Source: Pandoraea terrae
GTDB taxonomy: Bacteria > Pseudomonadota > Gammaproteobacteria > Burkholderiales > Burkholderiaceae
Direction of reading: 5' to 3'
Assembly: GCF_902459695.1 (NCBI RefSeq)
Contig: NZ_CABPRZ010000001.1
Span: 124,001-188,000, forward strand
DNA length: 64,000 bases
Positions 41,555-49,849 of this stretch are shown here, in pieces; position 1 is the first letter of the stretch, and the number at the start of each line of letters is the position of its first letter. Both the position numbers and the translations under genes were made by a program. The notes beneath the pieces are model-generated. The model ran no database searches. It was not told the DNA's origin and was given only the letters and a program-made list of their open reading frames with translations.

Positions 41555-42436
41555 TCACCCCTTTTGCTGCGCCTCGATCACGCGAAACAGCGACGAAGTA
41601 TCGTCATGCCCCCACCCCTGCGCCATCAGCGCGGACAATTGCCGCTTGACCAGCGCGATCGCGGGTAAATCCAGCCCTGCCGCCTCGACCGCCTCCGCGA
41701 TCATCCCGAAATCCTTGTCGTGCAGGCGCGCCTCAATCCCCGCCGCGAAATCCCGATGCGCCATTTTCGGGCCCATCTGATCGAGCATGCGGCTACCGGC
41801 CAAACCTTGCGAAATCGCCGCCAGCACCTTGTCCAGATCGGCCCCGTTGCGGCTCGCGTAGAGCATCGCCTCCGCGATCCCCTGGATGTTCACTACCTGC
41901 ACGATCTGGTTGCACGCCTTCGCCACCTGCCCGGTGCCGATGCCGCCCACGTGCGTGATGGTCGTGCCGAGCGCCTCCAGCAGCGGGCGCACTTTCGCCA
42001 CGTTGGCATCCGTGCCGCCGACCATGATCGACAGCGTCGCATCCTCGGCGCGCGTCGGGCCGCCCGACACCGGCGCGTCGACCATCTCGATGCCGGCTTC
42101 GGCCAGACGCGCCGCAATGCCTCGCGTGGCTTGTGCCGAAATCGTACTGTGATCGACGCAAATCGCGCCGCGCCGCGCGCCATGTATCACGCCGTCGGCA
42201 CCGAGCAGCACATTCTCCACGTCCTGCGTGGTCGTGACATTCGTCACAATGAAATCCGCGCCACGTGCCGCTTCAGCCGGCGTCGCGCACGCTGTCGCAC
42301 CGTGCGCGACGAACGGGGCCGCCGCTTCCGCCCGGCGCGCATAAACGCGCAGCGCGTAGCCGGCGTCCATCAGATGACGGGCCATCTGCCCACCCATCGA
42401 ACCGAGCCCGATAAAGGCAATTGTCTCTTTCGTCAT
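41555..42436 (-). CDS. 3-hydroxyisobutyrate dehydrogenase-family oxidoreductase
   Basis: 293 residues from ATG 42436. The earlier in-frame TTG was rejected for lack of similarity. NAD motif IAFIGLGSMGGQMARHLMDA, substrate-binding DAPVSGGPTRAEDATLSIMV, catalytic Lys in GQVAKACNQIVQVVNIQGIA and the C-terminal KDFGMIAEAVEAAGLDLP. The group covers 3-hydroxyisobutyrate, tartronate-semialdehyde and related 2- or 3-hydroxy acids. It is co-oriented with the LivK-type protein upstream, 114 bases apart, and could form part of the same catabolic locus (inference). The ribosome site is weak. Confidence 0.9.
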   Translation of the reverse strand: MTKETIAFIGLGSMGGQMARHLMDAGYALRVYARRAEAAAPFVAHGATACATPAEAARGADFIVTNVTTTQDVENVLLGADGVIHGARRGAICVDHSTISAQATRGIAARLAEAGIEMVDAPVSGGPTRAEDATLSIMVGGTDANVAKVRPLLEALGTTITHVGGIGTGQVAKACNQIVQVVNIQGIAEAMLYASRNGADLDKVLAAISQGLAGSRMLDQMGPKMAHRDFAAGIEARLHDKDFGMIAEAVEAAGLDLPAIALVKRQLSALMAQGWGHDDTSSLFRVIEAQQKG

Positions 42437-42550
42437 TGTTGTCGTACTCGTAGTCCCGAAATGCAAAAAAGGCCGCGCCGTCCCGCCATGACCGGAAGAC
42501 GTGCCGCGTCTGCCAGCCGGCGGGCCGATGCGGCCCCTCCAACGTCAGCC

Positions 42551-43711
42551 TCAGTCAGCCACGTAGACGAACTTGCCGCCCTTGATCTGCCCCATCACGC
42601 TTGCCCGCTGGTCAAGTCCGACATGATCGCGCGGGCTCGTGTTCATGATCCCGTTCGGAATCGGCAGGTCACGCGTATTCTCTAGCGCCTCGCGCAACGC
42701 GCGGCGGAAGGCCGGCGTGCCCGGCTGCGCCGTCTTGGCCGCACGCGGCACCGCATTGTTGAGCAGGTCCCACACGCCGTAGGCGTCGGCGGCGAACTGG
42801 GTCACGGTATCCGTGCCGAACTTCGCCTCATACTTTTTCGTGAATGCCAAAGCCGCCGTGCGCGCCGGGTGGTTCGCGGGCAACAGCTTGGCTACCACGC
42901 CCGGTTGCGTCGGGAACAGGGTCCCCTCGACATCCTTGCCGCCCACGCGAATGAAGTCGTAGGTGGCGATGCCGTGCGTCTGGTAAATCTTGCCGCCAAA
43001 ACCGCGCTCGATCAAGGTGCGCTGCGGCAACGCCGCCGGCGTGCCGGAACCGGCGATCAGCACGGCGTCCGGCTTGGCCGCCATCAGCTTGAGCACCTGG
43101 CCCGTCACGCTCGTGTCGGTACGGTTGAAGCGCTCCTGAGCGACGATATGCAGCTTGCGGAGCTCGGCGAACTTCGAGAATTCGCGCCACCAGCTCTCGC
43201 CGTAAGCATCTGCGAAGCCGATGAACGCGACGTTCTTGACGCCATGGTTGGCCATGTAGCGCGTCATGACGTCGGCCATGGCGGAATCGTTGGCCGCCAT
43301 CTTGAAGGCCCACTGGCGTTTCGCATCCTGCGGCTCCACAACGCTGGCCGAGCCGACCAGCGTGATCATCGGGGTTTCCGCCTCGGAGACCGGATCGAGC
43401 ATGGCCAACGCGCTCGGCGTGATGTTCGGGCCGACAACGACGTCGACCTTGTTCTCGCTGATCAGCTTGCGCACGTTGCGTACCGCGGCGCCCGGGTCGG
43501 AGCCGTCGTCCAGAATGATGTAATGCGCCTTCTGACCGCCGATCTGGTCAGGCCACAGCTGGATCGCGTTCTTGCTCGCGATGCCGATCGCCGCCGCCGG
43601 GCCGGTCGAAGAAAGGTCGATGCCGACGGTGACGTCGGCACGCGCAAGCGTGGCCGCACCCAGCAGGGCGGCAGCCGCCACCATAACGAGCGGACGAGGG
43701 GGAACGCGCAT
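42551..43711 (-). CDS. LivK-type ABC substrate-binding protein (branched-chain/aromatic acid class)
   Basis: 386 residues from ATG 43711, with AAGGAG 5 bases upstream. Signal peptide MRVPPRPLVMVAAAALLGAA ending before DVTVG. The mature protein has the type I periplasmic-binding fold: VGIDLSSTGPAAAIGIASKN, DDGSDPGAAVRNVRKLISEN, VVVGPNITPSALAMLDPVSE, IGFADAYGESWWREF, and QFAADAYGVWDLLNNAV. No Liv permease or ATPase is adjacent. The neighbouring flavin hydroxylase suggests an aromatic acid ligand, as in many Burkholderiaceae loci (inference). Confidence 0.9.
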   Translation of the reverse strand: MRVPPRPLVMVAAAALLGAATLARADVTVGIDLSSTGPAAAIGIASKNAIQLWPDQIGGQKAHYIILDDGSDPGAAVRNVRKLISENKVDVVVGPNITPSALAMLDPVSEAETPMITLVGSASVVEPQDAKRQWAFKMAANDSAMADVMTRYMANHGVKNVAFIGFADAYGESWWREFSKFAELRKLHIVAQERFNRTDTSVTGQVLKLMAAKPDAVLIAGSGTPAALPQRTLIERGFGGKIYQTHGIATYDFIRVGGKDVEGTLFPTQPGVVAKLLPANHPARTAALAFTKKYEAKFGTDTVTQFAADAYGVWDLLNNAVPRAAKTAQPGTPAFRRALREALENTRDLPIPNGIMNTSPRDHVGLDQRASVMGQIKGGKFVYVAD

Positions 43712-43849
43712 GAGGTCTCCTTGGGAACGAGTCACGCAAGCATACCTTAGCTGTGCTTGCTATGGCAGGCGGAAGACCTCCGCGCGGCACCGAGCGGGTT
43801 TCAGGCGTTGGCCGCGATTGCCGGAAAAAAATTCGCGCGCGTTTCCGGC

Positions 43850-44056
43850 TTATGCCGGCATGGCCAACGCGTTGTTGCGCGCCAGCGCCAACGCCTCGTC
43901 CAGCACGGTGGCGTCGCCGATGTGATTGGCGAGCAGGAGGACCAACTGCGCATTCATCGCCTGGCTCTGCGCATCGGACAAGTCGCGGTGCGCGTCGATG
44001 ATCGCGTGATAGACGTCATCCGGTTGCCTGAAGTTGTTGTCGAGCATCAGTGCCAT
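43850..44056 (-). CDS. DUF2783-type small protein
   Basis: 68 residues from ATG 44056 (MALMLDNNFRQPDDVYHAII), with GGAGG 6 bases before it. The family signature is AHRDLSDAQSQAMNAQLVLL followed by LANHIGD. Genes of this family commonly follow FAD-dependent aromatic hydroxylases, as here with a 1-base gap between stop and start. The role is unknown; an accessory or stability partner of the hydroxylase is possible (inference). Confidence 0.88.
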   Translation of the reverse strand: MALMLDNNFRQPDDVYHAIIDAHRDLSDAQSQAMNAQLVLLLANHIGDATVLDEALALARNNALAMPA

Positions 44057-44057
44057 G

Positions 44058-45761
44058 TCAGTCCTCCAGACCCAGTGCGCGGGCAAGGGCAGCGGCCACC
44101 GCGGCCGGATCGAACGCGCACCAGCGCGCGCATACATGCTGGTCGGGACGCACCAGATAGAACGTCCCCGGCTGCGCGTGATAACGCTGTGTCGCAATGC
44201 CTTGTGCGTCATGCAGGACAGTCAGTCCGTCGGCCGCCAAACCGGGCACGCTGGCGATGACGAGGACGTCAATCGGCGCTGACGTATGGGCCAACGCACG
44301 CAGTGCCGCGCACCGGGCCGCGCCGGGCGCATCCGCCCCCGCGAAATAGAGGCCGACAAACCGGTTGCCGGCCTTTTCAACGAGCCAGCCCTGCGCGCCT
44401 GCGGCATCGGTCACAGGCGCGTCGTCGAGCGGCGTGCCCGGCGCCATGCGCGCGGGGAAGCCGGCGTCGGGCGCGTCCGGCGTGTTCAGCGGGGAGTCCG
44501 TCAGGAGCGTTGCCGTTGAGAGCCGTCCGCTGTTGACCAACGCGCGCGCGAACGGCGCGGTGCGCGCCAGTGTCAAGGTGGCGTCGCGGAACAACCGGCT
44601 GACGGCGCTCTTCGGCGTGATGAAATCGGTCGAACGGGTGGAGTGCCGCAGATTCTCGTCGGCCGCGCGGCCACGCTCCTGACTGTAGGAGTCGAGCAAG
44701 GATTCGGGCGCCACGCCCGCCAGTACATACTTGAGCTTCCATGCCAGATTGTCGGCATCCTGAATGCCCGAGTTCGCGCCGCGTGCCCCGAATGGCGAGA
44801 CCTGATGCGCGGCATCGCCTGCGAACAGGACGCGGCCATGACGGAAATCCGCCATCCGGCGGCACTGGAAGGTATACACGCTCACCCACTCGAGTTCGAA
44901 CTCGGCGTCGGGGCCAAGCATGGCGCGAATGCGCGGGATCACGCGCTCCGGCTTCTTCTCTTCTTCCGGATCGGCGTCCCAGCCCAACTGGAAGTCGATG
45001 CGCCAGACGTTGTCGGCTTCGCGGTGCAGCAGCACCGACTGGCCGTTGTGAAACGGCGGCGTGAACCAGAACCAGCGCTCGGCGGGGAAATCGGCCTTCA
45101 TGACAACGTCGGCGATCAGGAAGCGATCTTTGAAGATCTTGCCTTCGACGTCGACGCCGAGCAGTTTGCGCACAGGGCTGCGTGCGCCGTCGCAAGCCAC
45201 GACCCATTGCGCCGCGATTGTGTATTCGCCTTCAGGCGTCTCGACACGCAACTCGGCGCCGTCGCCGTGTTGCTCGATGCCGACGACGCGGCTCTTCCAG
45301 CGCAGGTCAAGATTGGGCAACTGCTGCGCCCGCTCGACCAGATACTGCTCCAGATAATACTGTTGCAGATTGACCATGCCGGGGCGCTTGTAATGGGGTT
45401 CGGCCTGCAACTCGAAGTTGTACACCTCCTCCTTGCCGAAGAACACCCTGCCGACATGCCAGGACACGCCCTTTGCAACGACCGGGTCGCCGCAGCCGAG
45501 CCGGTCGAGGATTTCCAGGGTGCGCTTGGCGTAGCAAAGGCCGCGCGAGCCCACGCTGACGGTTTCGTCATCGTCGATCACGACCACGGGCACGCCTTGC
45601 TGGGCCAGGTCGATCGCCGTCGCAAGCCCGATGGGCCCCGCGCCGACGACGACAACCGGGTAGCGGTGTGCGCCCGCCGTTGCGTTTTCGCCTGTCGAGA
45701 CGCTTGCCAGCTCGGGCGGCGTGCGGTAGGCGAAGCGAGGATAGGTATATGTGCTCAGCAC
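44058..45761 (-). CDS. FAD-dependent aromatic hydroxylase (MhpA/PheA family)
   Basis: 567 residues from GTG 45761, with AGGAG 10 bases upstream. Single-component flavoprotein monooxygenase layout: the dinucleotide fold YPVVVVGAGPIGLATAIDLA, a middle DG motif in VVACDGARSPVRKLLG, and the FAD-ribityl GD motif in GRVLFAGDAAHQVSPFGARG, then NSGIQDADNLAWKL. The C-terminal thioredoxin-like domain (about residues 440-567) is typical of phenol hydroxylases and 3-(3-hydroxyphenyl)propionate hydroxylases. It uses NAD(P)H and O2 to hydroxylate a phenolic substrate; which one is unknown. It leads an operon with the DUF2783 gene and perhaps the binding protein. Confidence 0.92.
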   Translation of the reverse strand: MLSTYTYPRFAYRTPPELASVSTGENATAGAHRYPVVVVGAGPIGLATAIDLAQQGVPVVVIDDDETVSVGSRGLCYAKRTLEILDRLGCGDPVVAKGVSWHVGRVFFGKEEVYNFELQAEPHYKRPGMVNLQQYYLEQYLVERAQQLPNLDLRWKSRVVGIEQHGDGAELRVETPEGEYTIAAQWVVACDGARSPVRKLLGVDVEGKIFKDRFLIADVVMKADFPAERWFWFTPPFHNGQSVLLHREADNVWRIDFQLGWDADPEEEKKPERVIPRIRAMLGPDAEFELEWVSVYTFQCRRMADFRHGRVLFAGDAAHQVSPFGARGANSGIQDADNLAWKLKYVLAGVAPESLLDSYSQERGRAADENLRHSTRSTDFITPKSAVSRLFRDATLTLARTAPFARALVNSGRLSTATLLTDSPLNTPDAPDAGFPARMAPGTPLDDAPVTDAAGAQGWLVEKAGNRFVGLYFAGADAPGAARCAALRALAHTSAPIDVLVIASVPGLAADGLTVLHDAQGIATQRYHAQPGTFYLVRPDQHVCARWCAFDPAAVAAALARALGLED

Positions 45762-45791
45762 AATGCGTTGTCTCCTGCGAAAGCTGTCTGA

Positions 45792-45829
45792 AATTACGTA
45801 TTGTGATATGAATTTACTATAACGTAATT
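45792..45829. promoter_or_regulatory. Inverted repeat upstream of the flavin hydroxylase
   Basis: AATTACGT-N22-ACGTAATT, exact 8-bp arms with centres 30 bases apart (three helical turns) in an AT-rich patch, 31 bases upstream of the GTG. It is a probable operator pair for an unlinked regulator. No regulator of the hydroxylase is encoded beside it except CysB. The gap 45830-46102 otherwise holds only the tandem repeat below. Confidence 0.5.
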
Positions 45830-46004
45830 ATTGGCGTGTCGCCAGCGTACGGGGTCGGGGTTTACGCGCATCGCGTGGCAAATTGGCGTGATGCGGCTGA
45901 CGGCATCCGGCGACGGCGGTGAAAACGCAAATGCACGCAAAATAGGCCGCGCTGGATAGCGGGCGAGGCGGGAAGGGAGGGGGAACGAAGCGGGAAAGCG
46001 GAAA

Positions 46005-46038
46005 GCGGAGGGCGGAGGGCGGAGGGCGGAGGGCGGAG
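46005..46038. repeat. Tandem repeat of the 7-mer GGCGGAG, about five copies
   Basis: Four full and one partial unit in a row, embedded in a purine-rich tract (45960-46040), downstream of the cysB stop. A 7-base unit would shift any frame, but no gene crosses it. Copy number is likely variable between strains. Confidence 0.85.
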
Positions 46039-46102
46039 GCGGCGGGCATGGCGCGCCGACGGACCCGGTCATGGCGTGTCCGTCGTGCGTCATCGGGCGG
46101 AT

Positions 46103-47044
46103 TTACAGCTCGTAGCTCTCGTGCTCGCCGCGCAGGGCCTGCTCGACGAGCTTGCGCGTGAGGATGGGCGACAGCAATTCGACCATCGTATAGACGTAGC
46201 TGCGCAGATACGCGCCCTGCTTGAGCGCCACACGGGTAACGTTTGAGCCAAACAGATGCCCGACCTGAATCGCACGCAGATTGCGGTCGCGCTCCGGATC
46301 GAACGCCACGCCGGCCAGCACGCCGACGCCCAGCCCCAGTTCGACGTAAGTCTTGATGACGTCCGCGTCGATGGCTTCGAGCACGATGTCCGGCTGGATG
46401 TGCCGCAAGGCGAACGCCTGATCGATCTTGGCGCGCCCGGCGAACTGCGGATCGTAGGTAATCAATGGGTAGCGCGCGAGGTCTTCGACGCCGACGTTCT
46501 GCAATTGCAGCAGCGGGTGATCGGGCGGCACGACCGCCACGTGGTGCCACTGATAGCAGGGCAGCGAGACGAGATCCTTATAGCCCGAGATGGCTTCGGT
46601 CGCGATGGCGATGTCTGCCTGATCGTGCAAGACCATGTCCGCGATCTGGGTCGGGCTGCCCTGCAGAATCGACAGCCGCACCTTCGGAAAGCGCTTCTTG
46701 AACTCCGCCACCGCGTGCGGCAGCGAATAGCGCGCCTGCGTGTGCGTGGTGGCGATGGTCAGGTTGCCCTGATCCTGCGCGGCGTAGTCCTTGCCGATGC
46801 GCTTGAGGCTTTCGACCTCGAGCAGGATCCGCTCAACGGACTCGAAGATGATCCGGCCGGGCTCGGTCAGGTTGCGAATGCGCTTGCCATGACGGGCGAA
46901 AATATCGACCCCGAGCTCTTCCTCGAGCTCGATGATGGCCTTGGAAACACCCGGTTGGGACGTAAATAGCGCCTTGGCGGCCTCGGTCAAATTGAAGTTC
47001 TGACGGACCGCCTCGCGGACGAATCGAAATTGGTGCAGGTTCAT
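46103..47044 (-). CDS. cysB: CysB, LysR-type regulator of sulfur assimilation
   Basis: 313 residues. The N-terminus MNLHQFRFVREAVRQNFNLT then EAAKALFTSQPGVSKAIIEL is diagnostic of CysB/Cbl. The effector domain has the N-acetylserine/sulfate site region (TIATTHTQARYSLPHAVAEF, KRFPKVRLSILQGSPTQIA). CysB activates sulfate uptake and reduction genes with N-acetylserine. It is divergent from the tauE-cysHDN genes, in line with direct control. AT-rich intergenic DNA 47045-47168 with an ATAACGTTAT palindrome is the expected binding area. Start ATG 47044. Confidence 0.97.
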   Translation of the reverse strand: MNLHQFRFVREAVRQNFNLTEAAKALFTSQPGVSKAIIELEEELGVDIFARHGKRIRNLTEPGRIIFESVERILLEVESLKRIGKDYAAQDQGNLTIATTHTQARYSLPHAVAEFKKRFPKVRLSILQGSPTQIADMVLHDQADIAIATEAISGYKDLVSLPCYQWHHVAVVPPDHPLLQLQNVGVEDLARYPLITYDPQFAGRAKIDQAFALRHIQPDIVLEAIDADVIKTYVELGLGVGVLAGVAFDPERDRNLRAIQVGHLFGSNVTRVALKQGAYLRSYVYTMVELLSPILTRKLVEQALRGEHESYEL

Positions 47045-47129
47045 TTGTATAACTTTGGAAAATATACAAACAATTTTTTATTCGTTTGAAGTATATAGGG
47101 TTTTCATTACGATTTGGCTCATTGTTTCG

Positions 47130-47139
47130 ATAACGTTAT
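47130..47139. promoter_or_regulatory. ATAACGTTAT palindrome in the cysB-tauE gap
   Basis: Perfect 10-bp palindrome 30 bases upstream of the tauE start, within an AT-rich divergent region. CysB sites known in enterics contain degenerate TTAT/ATAA half-words, so it is a candidate CysB contact. Confidence 0.4.
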
Positions 47140-47168
47140 TCCCGACAGGCATTTAGGAACCTAACCCC

Positions 47169-47945
47169 ATGTCGCTTTGGCTCGAACCGATTTCCGGCTT
47201 TGGCGTCGGCCTGCTGGTCGGCATGACCGGCGTGGGCGGCGGTTCGCTGATGACCCCGCTGCTGACGTTGCTGCTCGGCTATACGGCCCCGGTGGCAGTG
47301 GGGACCGACCTGGCTTTCGCCGCCATTACCAAAAGCTTCGGTACCGCTGCACACCGTTCGCACGGCCACGTGAAGTGGGCGATCGTAAAGCGTCTGACGT
47401 TCGGTGCGCTGCCGGCGGCGTTGGTCACGATCCTGGCGTTGAAGCGCCTGGGCGGCATCGAAGCCGGTGCGCTGCACGCCATCAAGCTGACGATTGCGGT
47501 ATCGGTGCTGCTCACGGTCCTGTCGCTGCTGTTTCGCGCCCGTCTGCTGAGCGCCCTGCGCGCGCATCCGGCGTGGCAACTGCACGGGCGGCACCAGGCA
47601 GCAGCCACGGTGTTCGTCGGTGCAGTGATCGGCGTACTGGTTACGGTGTCGTCGATCGGTGCCGGTGCCGTCGGCGCAACATTGATTCTACTGTTGTATC
47701 CGGAATTGGAGCCGGCCGAAGTCGCCGGCACCGACATCGCTTACGCGGTGCCGCTGACGGCGATGGCCGCCCTGGGCCATATTTGGCTCAACACGGTGCA
47801 CTGGACGCTGCTCGGCAGCCTGCTGATCGGTTCATTGCCGGGCATCTGGCTGGGCGCAAAGCTGACCCGCCACCTGCCGGAGCGCATTGTGCGCGGCGCC
47901 CTGGCGGCGACGCTGACGCTCGCGGCCGTAAAGCTGGTCGCGTAA
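47169..47945 (+). CDS. TauE/SafE-family sulfite/organosulfur exporter
   Basis: 258 residues, eight membrane helices. The two family repeats are GFGVGLLVGMTGVGGGSLMT with PVAVGTDLAFAAITKSFG and VIGVLVTVSSIGAGAVGATL with PAEVAGTDIAYAVPLTAMAA. Members export sulfite or sulfonates or import sulfate-like anions. Its place in front of cysHDN and divergent from cysB suggests sulfite efflux or sulfate uptake tied to assimilation (inference). It is 52 bases before cysH. Confidence 0.9.
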   Translation: MSLWLEPISGFGVGLLVGMTGVGGGSLMTPLLTLLLGYTAPVAVGTDLAFAAITKSFGTAAHRSHGHVKWAIVKRLTFGALPAALVTILALKRLGGIEAGALHAIKLTIAVSVLLTVLSLLFRARLLSALRAHPAWQLHGRHQAAATVFVGAVIGVLVTVSSIGAGAVGATLILLLYPELEPAEVAGTDIAYAVPLTAMAALGHIWLNTVHWTLLGSLLIGSLPGIWLGAKLTRHLPERIVRGALAATLTLAAVKLVA

Positions 47946-47997
47946 TGCGGCCGGCGGCTTGACAAGCAGTTCCCAGACAATACAAGGAGTTCGCTGC

Positions 47998-48768
47998 ATG
48001 CGAAACGACATTTCCCCCGATCGCGACGGTACGCAAGACGCCGCCACGCTCGACGATCTCGAAGCGGTACTGGTCGAGCGCCTGACGCGTATTGCGCACG
48101 CGCACGGCCCGCAAGGCCGCGTGAAATTCGCCAGCAGTCTCGCGGCAGAAGATATGCTGCTCACGCACGCGATTTTGCGCAATCAACTGCCGATCGAGAT
48201 CTTCACGCTCAATACGGGCCGTCTGCATGACGAAACCGTGGGCATGCTGGCCAAGGTCAAGGCGCGCTACGGCTATTCGATCGTGGAATACGCGCCGCGC
48301 CAGGACGACGTCGAGGCGTATGTCGCCGCGCATGGCAAGAATGCCTTTTACGAAAGCGTGGACCTGCGCAAGCAATGCTGCCAGATCCGCAAGGTCGAGC
48401 CGCTGGGCCGTGCGCTGGCCGATGCCGACGCGTGGCTGACCGGCCAGCGCCGCGAGCAGTCGGTGACGCGCGGGGAACTGTCGCTGAACGAACATGACGA
48501 CGCCCGCGGCATCGCCAAGTACAACCCGCTGTTCGACTGGACGGAAGCGCAGGTCTGGGCGTACCTGACCGCGCGCGACGTGCCCGTGAACCCGCTGCAT
48601 GCGCGCGGTTATCCGAGCATCGGCTGCGAGCCATGCACGCGCGCCATCAAGCCGGGCGAAGACAGCCGCGCCGGACGCTGGTGGTGGGAGTCGAAGGACA
48701 GCAAGGAATGCGGCTTGCACATGAGCAATCTCAAGAGCATTCCGGTGACGGTGGTGCAGCCGCACTGA
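47998..48768 (+). CDS. cysH: Adenylylsulfate (APS) reductase, assimilatory CysH
   Basis: 256 residues from ATG 47998, with AAGGAG 8 bases upstream. It reduces APS (or PAPS) to sulfite with thioredoxin. The PAPS-reductase fold shows the nucleotide motif KFASSLAAEDMLLTHAILRN. The cysteine pairs RKQCCQIRK and GCEPCTR bind the 4Fe-4S cluster that marks the APS-reducing group, and the redox Cys is in SKECGLHM near the C-terminus. Consistently, no APS kinase (cysC) is fused to CysN. It is co-directional with cysD and cysN. Confidence 0.95.
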   Translation: MRNDISPDRDGTQDAATLDDLEAVLVERLTRIAHAHGPQGRVKFASSLAAEDMLLTHAILRNQLPIEIFTLNTGRLHDETVGMLAKVKARYGYSIVEYAPRQDDVEAYVAAHGKNAFYESVDLRKQCCQIRKVEPLGRALADADAWLTGQRREQSVTRGELSLNEHDDARGIAKYNPLFDWTEAQVWAYLTARDVPVNPLHARGYPSIGCEPCTRAIKPGEDSRAGRWWWESKDSKECGLHMSNLKSIPVTVVQPH

Positions 48769-48848
48769 CGAACACAGGGCAGGCGCCCTCGGCATGAGCC
48801 GGGCGCCGCCGACAGAATCTGACGAATCAAGGATAGAGGAAGGACGAC

Positions 48849-49796
48849 ATGGGCGCGATGCACGAAGTTGTACAGACCGGGCAAACCCGGATGGACCATC
48901 TCGATTGGCTCGAAGCCGAATCGATGTACATCTTGCGCGAGGTGGTGGCGGAGTGCCGCAACCCGGCGCTGCTGTTTTCGGGCGGCAAGGATTCGGTCGT
49001 CGTGCTGCATCTGGCGCTGAAGGCCTTCGGCCTCGGTCCGAACCGCAAGACGGAACTGCCGTTTCCGCTCGTCCATATCGATACCGGCCACAACTATCCG
49101 GAAGTCATCGAGTTTCGTGACCGTCACGCCCGCAATCTCGGCGCGCGGCTTGTCGTCGGCCATGTGGAAGACTCGATCCGCAAGGGGACGGTCCGCCTGC
49201 GCCGCGAAACCGACTCGCGCAACGCAGCGCAAGCCGTGACGCTGCTGGAGACCATCGCCGAACACGGCTTCGACGCGATGATCGGCGGCGCACGCCGCGA
49301 TGAAGAAAAGGCCCGTGCGAAGGAGCGCATTTTCTCGTTCCGCGATGAATTCGGCCAGTGGGATCCGAAGGCGCAGCGCCCGGAACTGTGGCACCTGTTC
49401 AACGCGCGCCTGCACAACGGCGAGCATCTGCGCGTGTTCCCGATCTCGAACTGGACCGAGCTGGACGTGTGGCAATACATCGCCCGCGAAAACCTTGACC
49501 TGCCGTCGATCTATTACACGCACGAGCGTGAAATCGTGCGCCGCAACGGCCTGCTGGTGCCGGTGACGCCGCTCACGCCGAAGCTGGACGGCGAGACGAG
49601 CGAACTCGCCTCGGTCCGTTTCCGTACCGTCGGCGATATCAGTTGCACCTGCCCGGTGGCGAGCGACGCAGCCAACGCGGTGGATATCATCGCCGAGACG
49701 GCGGTGACCGACATCACGGAACGCGGCGCCACGCGCATGGACGATCAAGCGTCCGAAGCGGCGATGGAGCAGCGCAAGAAGCAAGGCTATTTCTAA
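48849..49796 (+). CDS. cysD: Sulfate adenylyltransferase subunit 2
   Basis: 315 residues. CysD is the catalytic subunit of ATP sulfurylase, forming APS from ATP and sulfate. The PP-loop reads LLFSGGKDSVVVLHLALKAF. Other conserved blocks are HIDTGHNYPEVIEFRDR, FDAMIGGARRDEEKARAKER and RVFPISNWTELDVWQYIARE, then FRTVGDISCTCPVAS. GAGGAAGG lies just before ATG 48849. It is in one unit with cysH and cysN. Confidence 0.97.
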   Translation: MGAMHEVVQTGQTRMDHLDWLEAESMYILREVVAECRNPALLFSGGKDSVVVLHLALKAFGLGPNRKTELPFPLVHIDTGHNYPEVIEFRDRHARNLGARLVVGHVEDSIRKGTVRLRRETDSRNAAQAVTLLETIAEHGFDAMIGGARRDEEKARAKERIFSFRDEFGQWDPKAQRPELWHLFNARLHNGEHLRVFPISNWTELDVWQYIARENLDLPSIYYTHEREIVRRNGLLVPVTPLTPKLDGETSELASVRFRTVGDISCTCPVASDAANAVDIIAETAVTDITERGATRMDDQASEAAMEQRKKQGYF

Positions 49797-49849
49797 ATCC
49801 AGGCTGGCGCACGACGCCGCTGGATGCAACGAATACGGAATCGAGAATC

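Noticed and set aside
44058-45761. Second regulator for the flavin hydroxylase in the antisense frame 44643-45791
   Set aside because: Shadow frame; composition and lack of motifs show it is not a gene.
46005-46038. Repeat tract as a CRISPR array
   Set aside because: Unit of 7 bases without spacers and no cas genes anywhere in the window.
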